From NCBI RefSeq assembly GCF_001907675.1, contig NZ_MPNT01000023.1:27680-91679 (forward strand): a stretch of DNA of 64,000 nt. Reading direction: 5' to 3'. The stretch is from Mycobacterium paraffinicum. Lineage in GTDB: Bacteria; Actinomycetota; Actinomycetes; Mycobacteriales; Mycobacteriaceae. Made by a program: the position numbers and the translations under genes. This document shows positions 36,712 to 45,740 of this stretch, in pieces. Within the stretch, counting starts at the first letter, position 1. Each line of letters opens with the position of its first letter. The notes beneath the pieces were generated by a model. That model worked only from the letters and a program-made list of their open reading frames with translations, had not been told where the DNA came from and did not search any database.

Positions 36712-38127
36712 GTGGCGACCCGCATCGTAATCCTCGGTGGCGGCCCGGCCGGTTACGAAGCCGCGCTGGTGGCCGCGACCTCCCACCCCGACACCACGCA
36801 CGTCACCGTGATCGACTCCGACGGCATCGGCGGCGCGGCCGTGCTGGACGACTGCGTGCCCTCGAAGACGTTCATCGCCTCGACGTGGCTGCGCACCGAG
36901 CTGCGCCGGGCGCCGCGGCTGGGGTTCGACATCGACATCGACGACGCCAAGATCTCGCTGCCGCGGATCCACGCCCGGGTCAAGCGGCTCGCCACGGAGC
37001 AGTCGGCCGACATCACCGAGCAACTGCTGGGCGCCGGCGTGCACGTGGTGGCCGGTCACGGCGAGCTGATCGACCCCACCCCCGGGCTGGCCTGCCACCG
37101 CATCAAGGCGACCGCCCATGACGGCACCACCAGGGAGTTCGAGGCCGACGTCGTGCTCATCGCGACCGGCGCCAGCCCGCGCGTCCTGCCGTCGGCCCAG
37201 CCCGACGGCGAGCGCATCCTGACCTGGCGGCAGCTGTACAACCTGGAGGCGCTGCCCGAGCACCTGGTCGTGGTCGGCTCCGGCGTCACCGGCGCCGAGT
37301 TCGTGCACGCCTATACCGAGCTGGGGGTTCCGGTGACGGTGGTCGCCAGCCGGGACCGGGTGCTGCCCTACGAGGACGCCGACGCCGCGGCGGTGCTCGA
37401 GGAGGCGTTCTCCGAGCGGGGCGTCGAGCTGGTCAAGAACGCCCGCGCCCAGTCGGTCACCCGCACCCGGGACGGCGTGCTGGTCACCCTGGCCGACGGG
37501 CGCACCGTCGAGGGCAGCCACGCCCTGATGACCATCGGCTCGGTGCCCAACACCGGCGGCCTCGGGCTGGACCGGGTCGGCATCGAGCTGGGCCGCGGCG
37601 GGTACCTGACCGTGGACCGGGTATCGCGCACCTCGGTGGCCGGCATCTACGCCGCGGGAGACTGCACCGGCTTGCTGCCGCTCGCGTCGGTGGCCGCCAT
37701 GCAGGGCCGGATCGCGATGTATCACGCGCTGGGCGAGGGCGTCAGCCCGATCCGGTTGCGCACGGTGGCGGCGACGGTGTTCACCCGGCCCGAGATCGCG
37801 GCCGTCGGCGTGCCGCAGACGATGATCGACGACGGGTCGGTGTCGGCCCGCACGATCATGCTGCCGCTGCGCACCAACGCCCGGGCCAAGATGTCCGGCC
37901 TGCGGCAGGGTTTCGTGAAGATGTTCTGCCGCAAATCCACCGGCGTGGTGATCGGCGGCGTGGTGGTGGCCCCGATCGCCTCCGAGCTGATCCTGCCGAT
38001 CGCGGTGGCCGTCCAAAACCGCATCACCGTCAACGAGCTGGCCCAGACGCTCGCCGTTTACCCGTCGTTGTCCGGATCGATCACCGAGGCCGCTCGTCGC
38101 CTGATGGCCCACGACGATCTCGACTAG
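36712..38127 (+). CDS. lpdA: Flavoprotein disulfide-reductase family, NAD(P)H quinone reductase LpdA
   Basis: 471 residues from the GTG. FAD motif ILGGGPAGYEAAL at the N-terminus, NAD motif VVGSGVTGAEF near 190, second FAD motif GIYAAGDCTGLLPLA. The redox disulfide of true lipoamide dehydrogenases is missing: only Cys48 (DDCVPSK) remains and the partner position is Ala43. M. tuberculosis LpdA (Rv3303c) has this deviation and acts as an NAD(P)H:quinone reductase, so the same is expected. About 20 residues shorter at the C-terminus than that protein. Followed by glpD2. Confidence 0.93.
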   Translation: MATRIVILGGGPAGYEAALVAATSHPDTTHVTVIDSDGIGGAAVLDDCVPSKTFIASTWLRTELRRAPRLGFDIDIDDAKISLPRIHARVKRLATEQSADITEQLLGAGVHVVAGHGELIDPTPGLACHRIKATAHDGTTREFEADVVLIATGASPRVLPSAQPDGERILTWRQLYNLEALPEHLVVVGSGVTGAEFVHAYTELGVPVTVVASRDRVLPYEDADAAAVLEEAFSERGVELVKNARAQSVTRTRDGVLVTLADGRTVEGSHALMTIGSVPNTGGLGLDRVGIELGRGGYLTVDRVSRTSVAGIYAAGDCTGLLPLASVAAMQGRIAMYHALGEGVSPIRLRTVAATVFTRPEIAAVGVPQTMIDDGSVSARTIMLPLRTNARAKMSGLRQGFVKMFCRKSTGVVIGGVVVAPIASELILPIAVAVQNRITVNELAQTLAVYPSLSGSITEAARRLMAHDDLD

Positions 38128-38179
38128 CCTGGATCCGACACGTCCTACTGGCGAGTAACCGGGTGAGGAGTCCTCTGCC

Positions 38180-39934
38180 GTGACCGATCCGATGCACGCG
38201 CCCACCGAGTTGGGCTCGCCGGCGTCCGTGCTGGGACCGCAGCACCGCGCGGTGGCCTGGGAGCGGCTCGGCACCGAGCAGTTCGACGTCGTCGTCATCG
38301 GCGGCGGCGTGGTGGGTTCCGGTTGCGCGCTGGACGCCGCCACCCGTGGGCTGAAGGTGGCGCTGGTCGAGGCGCGCGACTTCGCTTCGGGCACCTCGAG
38401 CCGCTCGTCGAAGATGTTCCACGGCGGGTTGCGCTATCTCGAGCAGCTGGAGTTCGGCCTGGTGCGCGAGGCGCTCTACGAGCGGGAGCTGTCGCTGACC
38501 ACCCTGGCGCCGCATCTGGTCAAGCCGATGCCGTTCTTGTTCCCGCTGACCAACCGCGTGTGGGAACGGCCCTACGTCGCCGCGGGCATCTTCCTCTACG
38601 ACCGGATGGGCGGCGCGAAATCCGTTCCCCCGCAAAAGCATTTGACCCGGGCCGGTGCGTTGCGGTTGAGCCCGGCCCTCAAGCGCAGCGCGCTGATCGG
38701 CGGGATCCGCTACTACGACACCGTCGTCGACGACGCCCGGCACACCATGACCGTCGCGCGCACGGCCGCCCACTACGGCGCGGTGGTGCGCTCCTCCACC
38801 CAGGTGGTCGCGTTGCTGCGCGAGGGCGACCGGGTGACCGGCGTGCGGGTCCGCGACTCCGAGGACGGCGCCGTCACCGAAGTCCGCGGCCACGTCGTCG
38901 TCAACGCGACCGGGGTGTGGACCGACGAGATCCAGGCATTGTCCAAGCAGCGCGGGCGGTTTCAGGTGCGCGCGTCCAAGGGCGTGCACGTGGTGGTGCC
39001 GCGCGACCGCATCGTCAGCGACGTCGCGATCATCCTGCGCACCGAGAAATCGGTGATGTTCGTCATCCCGTGGGGCAGCCACTGGATCATCGGCACCACC
39101 GACACCGACTGGAACCTCGACCTGGCCCACCCCGCGGCCACCAAGGCCGACATCGACTACATCCTGCAGACCGTCAACACCGTGCTGGCCATCCCGCTGA
39201 CCCACGCCGACATCGACGGCGTGTATGCCGGGCTGCGGCCGCTGCTGGCGGGGGAGAGCGAGGAGACCTCCAAGCTGTCGCGGGAACACGCCGTCGCGGT
39301 GCCCGCGCCCGGCCTGGTGGCCATCGCCGGCGGCAAGTACACGACCTACCGGGTGATGGCCGCCGACGCGATCGACGCCGCTTCCCAGTTCGTCCCGGCC
39401 CGGGTGGCGCCGTCCATCACCGAGAAGGTCAGCCTGCTGGGCGCCGACGGCTACTTCGCGCTGGTGAACCAGGCCGAACACGTTGCGGCGCTTCAGGGTT
39501 TGCATCCCTACCGGGTGCGGCACCTGCTGGACCGGTACGGCTCGCTGATCGGCGACGTCCTCGATCTGGCGTCCGACGACGCCGATCTACTCAGCCCGAT
39601 CAAGGAGGCGCCGGGCTACCTCAAGGTGGAGGCCCGGTACGCCGTCACCGCCGAGGGCGCGCTGCACCTCGAGGACATCCTGGCCCGCCGGATGCGGATC
39701 TCGATCGAGTACTCGCACCGCGGCGTCGACTGCGCCCGCGAGGTCGCCGACGTGGTCGCCCCGGTGCTCGGCTGGACGACGCAGGACATCGAGCGTGAGG
39801 TGGCGAACTACTGCGCGCGGGTGGAGGCCGAGATCCTGTCGCAGGCCCAGCCCGACGACGTGTCGGCCGACGAGTTGCGGGCCAGCGCGCCCGAGGCGCG
39901 CGCCGAGATCCTCGAGCCGGTGCCGCTGAATTGA
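38180..39934 (+). CDS. glpD2: Glycerol-3-phosphate dehydrogenase (FAD-dependent)
   Basis: 584 residues from GTG at 38180, with GAGGAGT a good ribosome binding site upstream. FAD-binding VIGGGVVGSGCALDAATRG, SSRSSKMFHGGLRYLE substrate region, and the C-terminal helical domain of GlpD. Oxidises sn-glycerol 3-phosphate to DHAP and passes electrons to quinone at the membrane. 52 bp after lpdA, another quinone-linked flavoenzyme. RluA-type gene follows after 4 bp; M. tuberculosis has phoY1 in that position. Confidence 0.95.
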   Translation: MTDPMHAPTELGSPASVLGPQHRAVAWERLGTEQFDVVVIGGGVVGSGCALDAATRGLKVALVEARDFASGTSSRSSKMFHGGLRYLEQLEFGLVREALYERELSLTTLAPHLVKPMPFLFPLTNRVWERPYVAAGIFLYDRMGGAKSVPPQKHLTRAGALRLSPALKRSALIGGIRYYDTVVDDARHTMTVARTAAHYGAVVRSSTQVVALLREGDRVTGVRVRDSEDGAVTEVRGHVVVNATGVWTDEIQALSKQRGRFQVRASKGVHVVVPRDRIVSDVAIILRTEKSVMFVIPWGSHWIIGTTDTDWNLDLAHPAATKADIDYILQTVNTVLAIPLTHADIDGVYAGLRPLLAGESEETSKLSREHAVAVPAPGLVAIAGGKYTTYRVMAADAIDAASQFVPARVAPSITEKVSLLGADGYFALVNQAEHVAALQGLHPYRVRHLLDRYGSLIGDVLDLASDDADLLSPIKEAPGYLKVEARYAVTAEGALHLEDILARRMRISIEYSHRGVDCAREVADVVAPVLGWTTQDIEREVANYCARVEAEILSQAQPDDVSADELRASAPEARAEILEPVPLN

Positions 39935-39938
39935 GCGC

Positions 39939-40802
39939 GTGGTGAGGCCGGCACCGCTTCCGGTTCGCGACGGGCTCGGCCCCGCGCGGGTGCGGCTGCG
40001 CGGGGGGCCGGTCCTGGCCGAGCTGACCGCCCGGTTCGGCGCCCCGGCGCGGTCGAAGGTGCTGGCCGGGGAGGTGGTGGACGCCGACGGCGCGGTGGTC
40101 GACGACGCAACCGTGCTGCCCAGCGGATCACACGTGTTTCTGTACCGGGAGCTGCCCGACGAGGTGGTGGTGCCGTTCGACGTCCCGGTGCTGCACCGCG
40201 ACGACGACCTCGTCGTCGTCGACAAGCCGCACTTCCTGGCCACCATGCCGCGCGGCCGGCACGTGGCGCAGACGGCGCTGGTGCGGCTGCGGCGGGAGCT
40301 GGAGCTGCCCGAGCTGAGCCCGGCCCACCGCCTCGACCGGCTGACCGCGGGGGTGCTGGTGTTCACCGCCCGCCGCGAGGTGCGCGGCGCGTACCAGACG
40401 CTGTTCTCCCGGGCTTTGGTGCGCAAGACCTATCTGGCGCGCGCCGCCGTCGACCCGCGTTTGGTGTTGCCACGCGTGGTGCGCAGCCGAATTATCAAGC
40501 GGCGCGGGGTATTACAGGCCGGCACCGAGCCGGGTGCGCCGAACGCCGAAACGCTGGTGGAACTCGTTTCCCCGGACGGCCTCTACCGGCTGACCCCACG
40601 CACCGGCCGCACCCACCAACTGCGCGTGCACATGGCCGGGCTGGGAGTGCCGATCGACGGCGACCCGTTGTACCCCAACGTCATCGACGTGCCGGCCGAC
40701 GATTTCAGCACACCGCTGCGATTGTTGGCGCAGCGCATCGAGTTCGACGATCCGGTGACCGGGGCCCGCCGCGAGTTCGTCAGCCGGCGGATGGGGCCGT
40801 AG
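39939..40802 (+). CDS. RluA-family pseudouridine synthase
   Basis: 287 residues from GTG. An S4-like N-terminal region is followed by the pseudouridine synthase fold with HRLDRLTAGVLVF, which carries the catalytic Asp, and the C-terminal RTGRTHQLRVHM motif. Isomerises uridine in rRNA or tRNA; the target is unknown. Only 4 bp after glpD2, so co-transcribed. Matches Rv3300c. Confidence 0.92.
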   Translation: MVRPAPLPVRDGLGPARVRLRGGPVLAELTARFGAPARSKVLAGEVVDADGAVVDDATVLPSGSHVFLYRELPDEVVVPFDVPVLHRDDDLVVVDKPHFLATMPRGRHVAQTALVRLRRELELPELSPAHRLDRLTAGVLVFTARREVRGAYQTLFSRALVRKTYLARAAVDPRLVLPRVVRSRIIKRRGVLQAGTEPGAPNAETLVELVSPDGLYRLTPRTGRTHQLRVHMAGLGVPIDGDPLYPNVIDVPADDFSTPLRLLAQRIEFDDPVTGARREFVSRRMGP

Positions 40803-40835
40803 TTTCGGCGGGCTCGCGCTGGGTACAGGGCGCGA

Positions 40836-41462
40836 GTGCGAGACCGACGAACAACCAAACGCGGGCTGCGTCCGCGAATGCGCATCCCTGAGCGGGCCAG
40901 CGACTCGGAAACCGCGCTACTGCGCTACCTGATGTATGGCCTGTTGCCGGCCTGGTTCATCCCCGCTCTGTTGGATTGGAACCAGCACCGTCGCAGTCGG
41001 ATTGAGATCACGGCCGGGACCCGTGAGTCGTTGATCCACTTGTTGATGATGGCCGAAGTCGGCGTGCCGATCACCCTTGTTTTGCTCTGTGAGATCAACC
41101 CGCTGGTACTGAGCACGATATTGGCGTCCATTGCCGCCCACGAGGCCACCGCGCTGTGGGATGTGAGCACCGCCGAGCACAGCGGGCGCCGGGTGACCAC
41201 CTGGGAACAGCACGTGCACAGCTTCTTGGAGTCCATGCCCATCACGGCGGCGTCGGCGCTCGGGTGCCTGCACTGGCGAGAGGTGAGGGAGCTGATGAGG
41301 GGCGCACGCTCGCGCGATGCGTGGCGGCTGCGATGGAAGGAGAACGCCCTGCCCGGCGGCTACCTCGCCGCGGTTGGGGCCGGCGTCCTTGCCGCGATCG
41401 TGGTCCCGTACGGCGAAGAGCTCTACCGCTGTGCCACCAAGGCCGACCGGACCCTGGCCTGA
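40836..41462 (+). CDS. Unknown integral membrane protein
   Basis: 208 residues from a GTG; the ATG at 40878 (giving 194 residues) is equally possible and begins just before the first helix. About three or four hydrophobic helices (LLRYLMYGLLPAWFIP, VGVPITLVLLCEINPLVL, a third at MPITAASALGCLH, a last near AVGAGVLAAIVVPY). Histidines cluster in the middle (AAHEATALWDV, EQHVHSFLESM), which might bind metal or haem. No family recognised. Confidence 0.65.
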   Translation: MRDRRTTKRGLRPRMRIPERASDSETALLRYLMYGLLPAWFIPALLDWNQHRRSRIEITAGTRESLIHLLMMAEVGVPITLVLLCEINPLVLSTILASIAAHEATALWDVSTAEHSGRRVTTWEQHVHSFLESMPITAASALGCLHWREVRELMRGARSRDAWRLRWKENALPGGYLAAVGAGVLAAIVVPYGEELYRCATKADRTLA

Positions 41463-41489
41463 TTCTCTTGTCGTAGCCGGGTGGCATAC

Positions 41490-41505
41490 TCGAACGTATG
41501 TTCGA
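41490..41505. promoter_or_regulatory. LexA (SOS) box overlapping the start codon of the 13E12 gene
   Basis: TCGAACGTATGTTCGA is an exact match to the mycobacterial LexA consensus TCGAAC-N4-GTTCGA. The ATG (41498-41500) lies inside it. CATACT (41485-41490) is a plausible -10 whose last base is the first base of the box, and it predicts transcription starting at the ATG. Confidence 0.88.
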
Positions 41506-43015
41506 TTCTGGGGTGTCGTCGGCGGAGGTGATCGCCGCGTTCGATGAGCATTTCGAGCGGCGGTATCCGTCGAAGCCGGCGGAGTCGGCGGCGTTGCTGG
41601 AGCGGGTGTCGGGGTGGTCGCGGGCGCAGAATCGGGCGGCGGCGGCGCAGTTGGCCGCGATCGGGGAGTTGTTCGCGTACCGGTTGTCGCGGTGCGGCGA
41701 GTGTGAGCAGTGGGCGGTCGATACCGAGGCGGCGGTGGCCGCTGAGGTGGCCGCGGAGCTGCGGATCAGTCAGGGGTTGGCGGCCAGCCGGGTGCGCTAT
41801 GCCCGCGCGTTGCGTGAGCGGTTGCCGAAGGTGGCGGAGGTCTTTAAGGCCGGCGACATCGACTACCAGATGTTTCAGACGCTGGTCTATCGCACCGATC
41901 TGATCACCGATCCCGACGTGTTGGCGGCCGTGGACACGACGCTGGCGGCGAACGTGGCGCGCTGGCCTTCGATGACCCGGGGGCGGTTGGGCGCCCAGGT
42001 GGACAAGATCGTGGCGAAGGCCGATGCCGATGCAGTGCGGCGGCGCCGGCAGCACCAGGTCGACCGCGAGATCTGGATCGGCGACGTCGTGGGCGGAACG
42101 TCACGGATTGAGGGCAGCATGCTCACCCCGGATGCGCACGCACTCGACAATCGACTCGATGCGTTGGCGGCCACGGTGTGTGCCCATGATCCGCGTAGCC
42201 GCGCGCAGCGCCGCGCTGATGCGTTGGGGGCGCTGGCCGGCGGGGCCGATCGGCTGGGCTGTCGCTGCGGGCGCCCGGACTGCGCGGCCGGCGCTCGCCC
42301 GGCGGCGGGCCCGGTGGTGATTCACGTGCTCGCCGAGCAGACCGCACTCGATCGCGGGGTGGGGATGGCCAGTGAACTGCAGGCCGATGGCCTGATCCCA
42401 CCGGAGCTGATGGCCGAGTTGGCCGTCGCGGCCAAGCTGGTGCCGCTGGTGCATCCCGGCGACGCCCCACCCGAGCCGGGCTATGTGCCCTCGGCGGCGC
42501 TGGCCGATTTCGTGCGGTGCCGAGATTTGACGTGTCGCTGGCCGGGCTGTGATCACCCGGCGGTGGCCTGCGACATCGACCACACCATCCCCTACAGCGC
42601 CGGTGGGCCCACCCATGCCAGCAACCTCAAATGTTATTGCCGCACCCATCATTTGGTGAAGACGTTCTGGGGCTGGACCGAACAGCAACTGCCCGACGCG
42701 ACGCTGATCTTGACCTCCCCGGCCGGGCGCACCTACGTCACCACCCCGGGCAGCGCCCTGCTGTTCCCCAGCCTCAGCCAAGCCACCGGGATCATCGCTG
42801 CCCCCGAAGCCGACCCACCCCCCGACGACTACTGCACCGACCGCACCGCGATGATGCCCAAACGCCGCCGCACCCGCACCCAAGACCGCGCCACCCGCAT
42901 CGCCACCGAACGCCGCCACAACCGCGACGCCCGCATGGCCCGCCGACAACAAAGCCAATCCCACTGCCCGGTGCCCGCCGACGCCGCCGGCGACGGTGAA
43001 CCGCCGCCGTTTTGA
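41498..43015 (+). CDS. 13E12 repeat family protein (DUF222 with HNH nuclease motif)
   Basis: 505 residues. DUF222 region (about 15-330) followed by an HNH-type motif near 340-390: CRDLTCRWPGCDHPAVACDIDH and CYCRTHHLVK hold Cys/His zinc ligands and the catalytic DH pair. The C-terminus is a basic, Arg-rich tail. This is the REP13E12 family of M. tuberculosis, where several copies are LexA-regulated and one carries an integrase attachment site of phiRv1. Its wording is more codon-uniform than neighbours, fitting a mobile or exchanged repeat. Probably a DNA-damage-induced nuclease; substrate unknown. Confidence 0.92.
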   Translation: MFDSGVSSAEVIAAFDEHFERRYPSKPAESAALLERVSGWSRAQNRAAAAQLAAIGELFAYRLSRCGECEQWAVDTEAAVAAEVAAELRISQGLAASRVRYARALRERLPKVAEVFKAGDIDYQMFQTLVYRTDLITDPDVLAAVDTTLAANVARWPSMTRGRLGAQVDKIVAKADADAVRRRRQHQVDREIWIGDVVGGTSRIEGSMLTPDAHALDNRLDALAATVCAHDPRSRAQRRADALGALAGGADRLGCRCGRPDCAAGARPAAGPVVIHVLAEQTALDRGVGMASELQADGLIPPELMAELAVAAKLVPLVHPGDAPPEPGYVPSAALADFVRCRDLTCRWPGCDHPAVACDIDHTIPYSAGGPTHASNLKCYCRTHHLVKTFWGWTEQQLPDATLILTSPAGRTYVTTPGSALLFPSLSQATGIIAAPEADPPPDDYCTDRTAMMPKRRRTRTQDRATRIATERRHNRDARMARRQQSQSHCPVPADAAGDGEPPPF

Positions 43016-43043
43016 ACCGATGTGCGCACACGCACGCTTTCTG

Positions 43044-43059
43044 GGATCGGTAGCGATCC
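43044..43059. terminator. Small hairpin after the 13E12 gene
   Basis: GGATCG and CGATCC pair around a GTAG loop, about 30 bp after the stop. No T tract follows, so a terminator role is tentative. Confidence 0.3.
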
Positions 43060-43137
43060 GGTCATTGTCTGCTGATTCGAGCAGCGCGAGCGGATACTGA
43101 TCCTCAGCATCCAGCGTCGAGGAAAGGCGCGGAGGCA

Positions 43138-43452
43138 ATGTCGCACAATGCCACGGTCAGGAAGGTCATTACCGGGGCGCTACTGTCCGGCGGCATGGCG
43201 CTGGCCGGTCTGGGGCTGGGCTCGGGCGCGGCCCAGGCAGACAACTTCACGGTTCCCCACGACTGGTGCCCGGGCCAACCGTTGCCGATGCCGGATGTCC
43301 GCTGGGACATGGGCGTCTGCCACCACTGGTACTGGGTCCCCGTCGGCGGCATGGGCAATGTCGGTCAATTCGTCTGGGAGGGCGACGCCCCCCGCCGGCC
43401 GCTCGGGCCGCCGCCCTGCTACGGCGCTCCCATCTGTTTGCCCGGCCTGTAG
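43138..43452 (+). CDS. Small secreted protein of unknown function
   Basis: 104 residues with a signal peptide (about 1-35, AQA-DNFTV cleavage) and GGAGG before the ATG. The mature part of about 70 residues is Pro/Trp/Gly-rich with four cysteines (WCPGQP, GVCHHWYW, PPCYGAPIC), suggesting two disulfides. Resembles the small Cys-containing secreted proteins common in mycobacteria, but no named family. Confidence 0.8.
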   Translation: MSHNATVRKVITGALLSGGMALAGLGLGSGAAQADNFTVPHDWCPGQPLPMPDVRWDMGVCHHWYWVPVGGMGNVGQFVWEGDAPRRPLGPPPCYGAPICLPGL

Positions 43453-43486
43453 GCGTGAGCCGCCCGCGATCGGGTAGGCCGCGGGT

Positions 43487-44293
43487 ATGGACATCACCGT
43501 GACGTTCGTCGGCAACGCGACCACCCTGATTGCCGCGGGTGGCCTGACGTTACTGACCGATCCCAACTTCCTGCACCGGGGACAGCACGCCTACCTCGGG
43601 CACGGGCTGGTGTCCAGGCGCCTGAAGGAACCGGCTTTACGCGTCGACGAACTCCCGCCCGTCGACGCGATCGTGCTGTCCCACATGCACGGCGACCACT
43701 GGGACCGGGTGTCGCAGAAAGGCCTCGATCACGACCTCCCGGTCGTCACCACCCCGCACGCCGCCACGCGGCTGCACCGTCGCGGCTTCGCCAACGCGCA
43801 CGGGCTGTCAACCTGGGGGCAGCACGAGGTCACCAACGGCGGCACCACCATCACCATGACGTCGCTGCCGGGGCGGCACGGGCCGGGATGGACGCAGAAG
43901 CTGCTGCCGCCGGTGATGGGCACCATGCTGGAATTCGCGGCCGACGACGGATCGCCCCGCCGCCGGCTCTACATCTCGGGCGACACCGTGCTCGTCGCGG
44001 AACTCAAAGAGATCCCCGCCCGATTCGAACCTATCGACGTGGGCCTGCTGCACCTGGGCGGGACCCGCCTGCCCGCCGGGCCGCGGCTTCCATTCGGGCT
44101 GACCGTAACCATGGACGGCCGCCAGGGCGCGGAATTGGTGGCCATGCTGACCCTGCCGAAGGCCATCCCGGTGCACTTTGACGATTACGGCGTGTTCGCG
44201 TCCCCGCTTGCCGACTTCACCGGCGAAATGCAGCTCCGCGGCATGGCCGATCGAATCGTCGAGGTCGCGCGCGGGGCATCGGTGACTGTCTGA
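43487..44293 (+). CDS. Metallo-beta-lactamase-fold hydrolase
   Basis: 268 residues. The metal motif HMHGDHWD (HxHxDH) is intact, with further ligands in GRHGPGW, SGDTV and VHFDDYG. Belongs to the Lactamase_B_2 group with UlaG and NAPE-PLD-like phospholipase D enzymes. No signal peptide. Substrate unknown; it starts 35 bp after the secreted protein gene and may be co-transcribed. Confidence 0.85.
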   Translation: MDITVTFVGNATTLIAAGGLTLLTDPNFLHRGQHAYLGHGLVSRRLKEPALRVDELPPVDAIVLSHMHGDHWDRVSQKGLDHDLPVVTTPHAATRLHRRGFANAHGLSTWGQHEVTNGGTTITMTSLPGRHGPGWTQKLLPPVMGTMLEFAADDGSPRRRLYISGDTVLVAELKEIPARFEPIDVGLLHLGGTRLPAGPRLPFGLTVTMDGRQGAELVAMLTLPKAIPVHFDDYGVFASPLADFTGEMQLRGMADRIVEVARGASVTV

Positions 44294-44496
44294 GAAACGC
44301 GCCGGCACAGCCGTAATCAGCCACGTTGGCACTTTGGATACCCTAAGGTCCCGGGTATATCGTCGTCACATCCGGAACTCGACGGGGAAGGAATCTGGCG
44401 GCACCCTTGGGGGGTGAATGCGTAATGTTTCCGGTCTCTTTGCAACCTAGTAATCGAAATTTTCCGGCCGCGTACTCGGCATAGACAATGTGAGAT

Positions 44497-45639
44497 GTGA
44501 TGGACCTATTCGCGCCACCTGAGGTCACCTCGACCCTCATCCACTCCGGTCCCGGAGCGGGTTCGCTGGTCGAGGCCGCCGGTGCGTGGCAGAGTCTGGC
44601 GGTCGAGCTGGAGAACTCGGTCTCCGTCTATGCGTCCGTGCTGTCGTCGTTGATCGAGTCGTGGGACGGATCGTCCTCCATGGCGATGCTGCAGGCCGTG
44701 CAGCCCTACCTCATCTGGCTGCGCACCACCGCGCAGCAGGCCCACCAGATGGCCACCTCGGCGGAGTCGGCCGCCGCGGCGTTCACCGCGGTCCGCGCGG
44801 CGGTGGTCCCCCCCGCGGTGGTGGCGGCCAACCGGACGCGGCTCGCGCAACTGCTGGCCACCAACCGGTTCGGCCAGAACACCTCGGCGATCGCGGCGAC
44901 CCAAGACGAATACCAGACGATGTGGGCGAACAACTCGGCGGCGATGAGCCGCTACCAGGCGACGTCCTCACAAGCGACCACGTCGCTGTCCCAATTCAAT
45001 TCGCCGCTGGCCATCGCCAACCCGTCGGGGCCGGCCACCCAGCAGGCCGCGGTGTCGAATGCGTCGTTGCTCAGCGCCTCGAGCGCCGGGAACATCATCG
45101 ACCAGCTCGGGGTCAGCCCCTTCGACCCCAACGCCGGCTGGTTCAGCTACTTCAGCACCTGGGGCAACCAGTTCATCTCGTCCGGGTTCCCCATCAACAT
45201 GCTCAGCTACCTGGCGCAGAACACCTCGGCGCAGGCGCTGCAGGGCGTGGGCAGCGACATCGGCCTGGGGCTCTCTGAAGGCGAGGGCGCGCTGGCGTCG
45301 TCGATCACCCGGCTGGCCGGCGCCGTCTCGGCCGCCCCGGGCGGCGCAGCCACGGGTGCGATGGGGGTCGGGGTCTCGCTGGGCAAGCTCACCGCCCCGC
45401 CCGCGGTGGTCGGACTCCTGCCGGCGACGCAAACCCCGGTGCAACTCGCATCGTCGGTGTCGCCGCTGCCCGCCGAACCCGGGCTCTCCGGGATGCCGCT
45501 GATGCCGATGATGCCGGTGCCTCCGGGCAGTTCGGCGGGCAGCGGCTGGCGCAAGCGCAAGCAGCAGAAGTTCGAGGACCTCGAATACGGGGCGGAACTT
45601 CCGAAGAAGGTGATACACCGACCGCCCAGCGGGGGATGA
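44497..45639 (+). CDS. PPE family protein, tandem copy 1
   Basis: 380 residues from the GTG at 44497 (the ATG at 44500 is equally likely). The PPE domain fills about 1-175; the signature reads APPEVTS, so the first Pro is preceded by Ala. The WQ..SS hairpin reads WDGSSSMAM. The C-terminal half is Gly/Pro/Ser-rich with MGVGVSLGKLTAPPAVVGLLP, a variant of the PPE-SVP region, and ends EYGAELPKKVIHRPPSGG. No PE gene precedes it, and no ESX genes are near. Presumed secreted through a type VII system after pairing with a PE protein encoded elsewhere. Confidence 0.92.
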   Translation: MMDLFAPPEVTSTLIHSGPGAGSLVEAAGAWQSLAVELENSVSVYASVLSSLIESWDGSSSMAMLQAVQPYLIWLRTTAQQAHQMATSAESAAAAFTAVRAAVVPPAVVAANRTRLAQLLATNRFGQNTSAIAATQDEYQTMWANNSAAMSRYQATSSQATTSLSQFNSPLAIANPSGPATQQAAVSNASLLSASSAGNIIDQLGVSPFDPNAGWFSYFSTWGNQFISSGFPINMLSYLAQNTSAQALQGVGSDIGLGLSEGEGALASSITRLAGAVSAAPGGAATGAMGVGVSLGKLTAPPAVVGLLPATQTPVQLASSVSPLPAEPGLSGMPLMPMMPVPPGSSAGSGWRKRKQQKFEDLEYGAELPKKVIHRPPSGG

Positions 45640-45740
45640 GGAACGACGATGGTTCCTCACCACTCCGGAAGCAGAATTTCGCCGCCGGATAGGTCGACGG
45701 CGCGACTCACCGCCCGCCCCGCGCTCCCATTGGGCGAGAC

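Noticed and set aside
44343..44540. 65-codon minus-strand ORF before the PPE genes
   Set aside because: No signal peptide or domain; it overlaps the PPE start and lacks a ribosome binding site.
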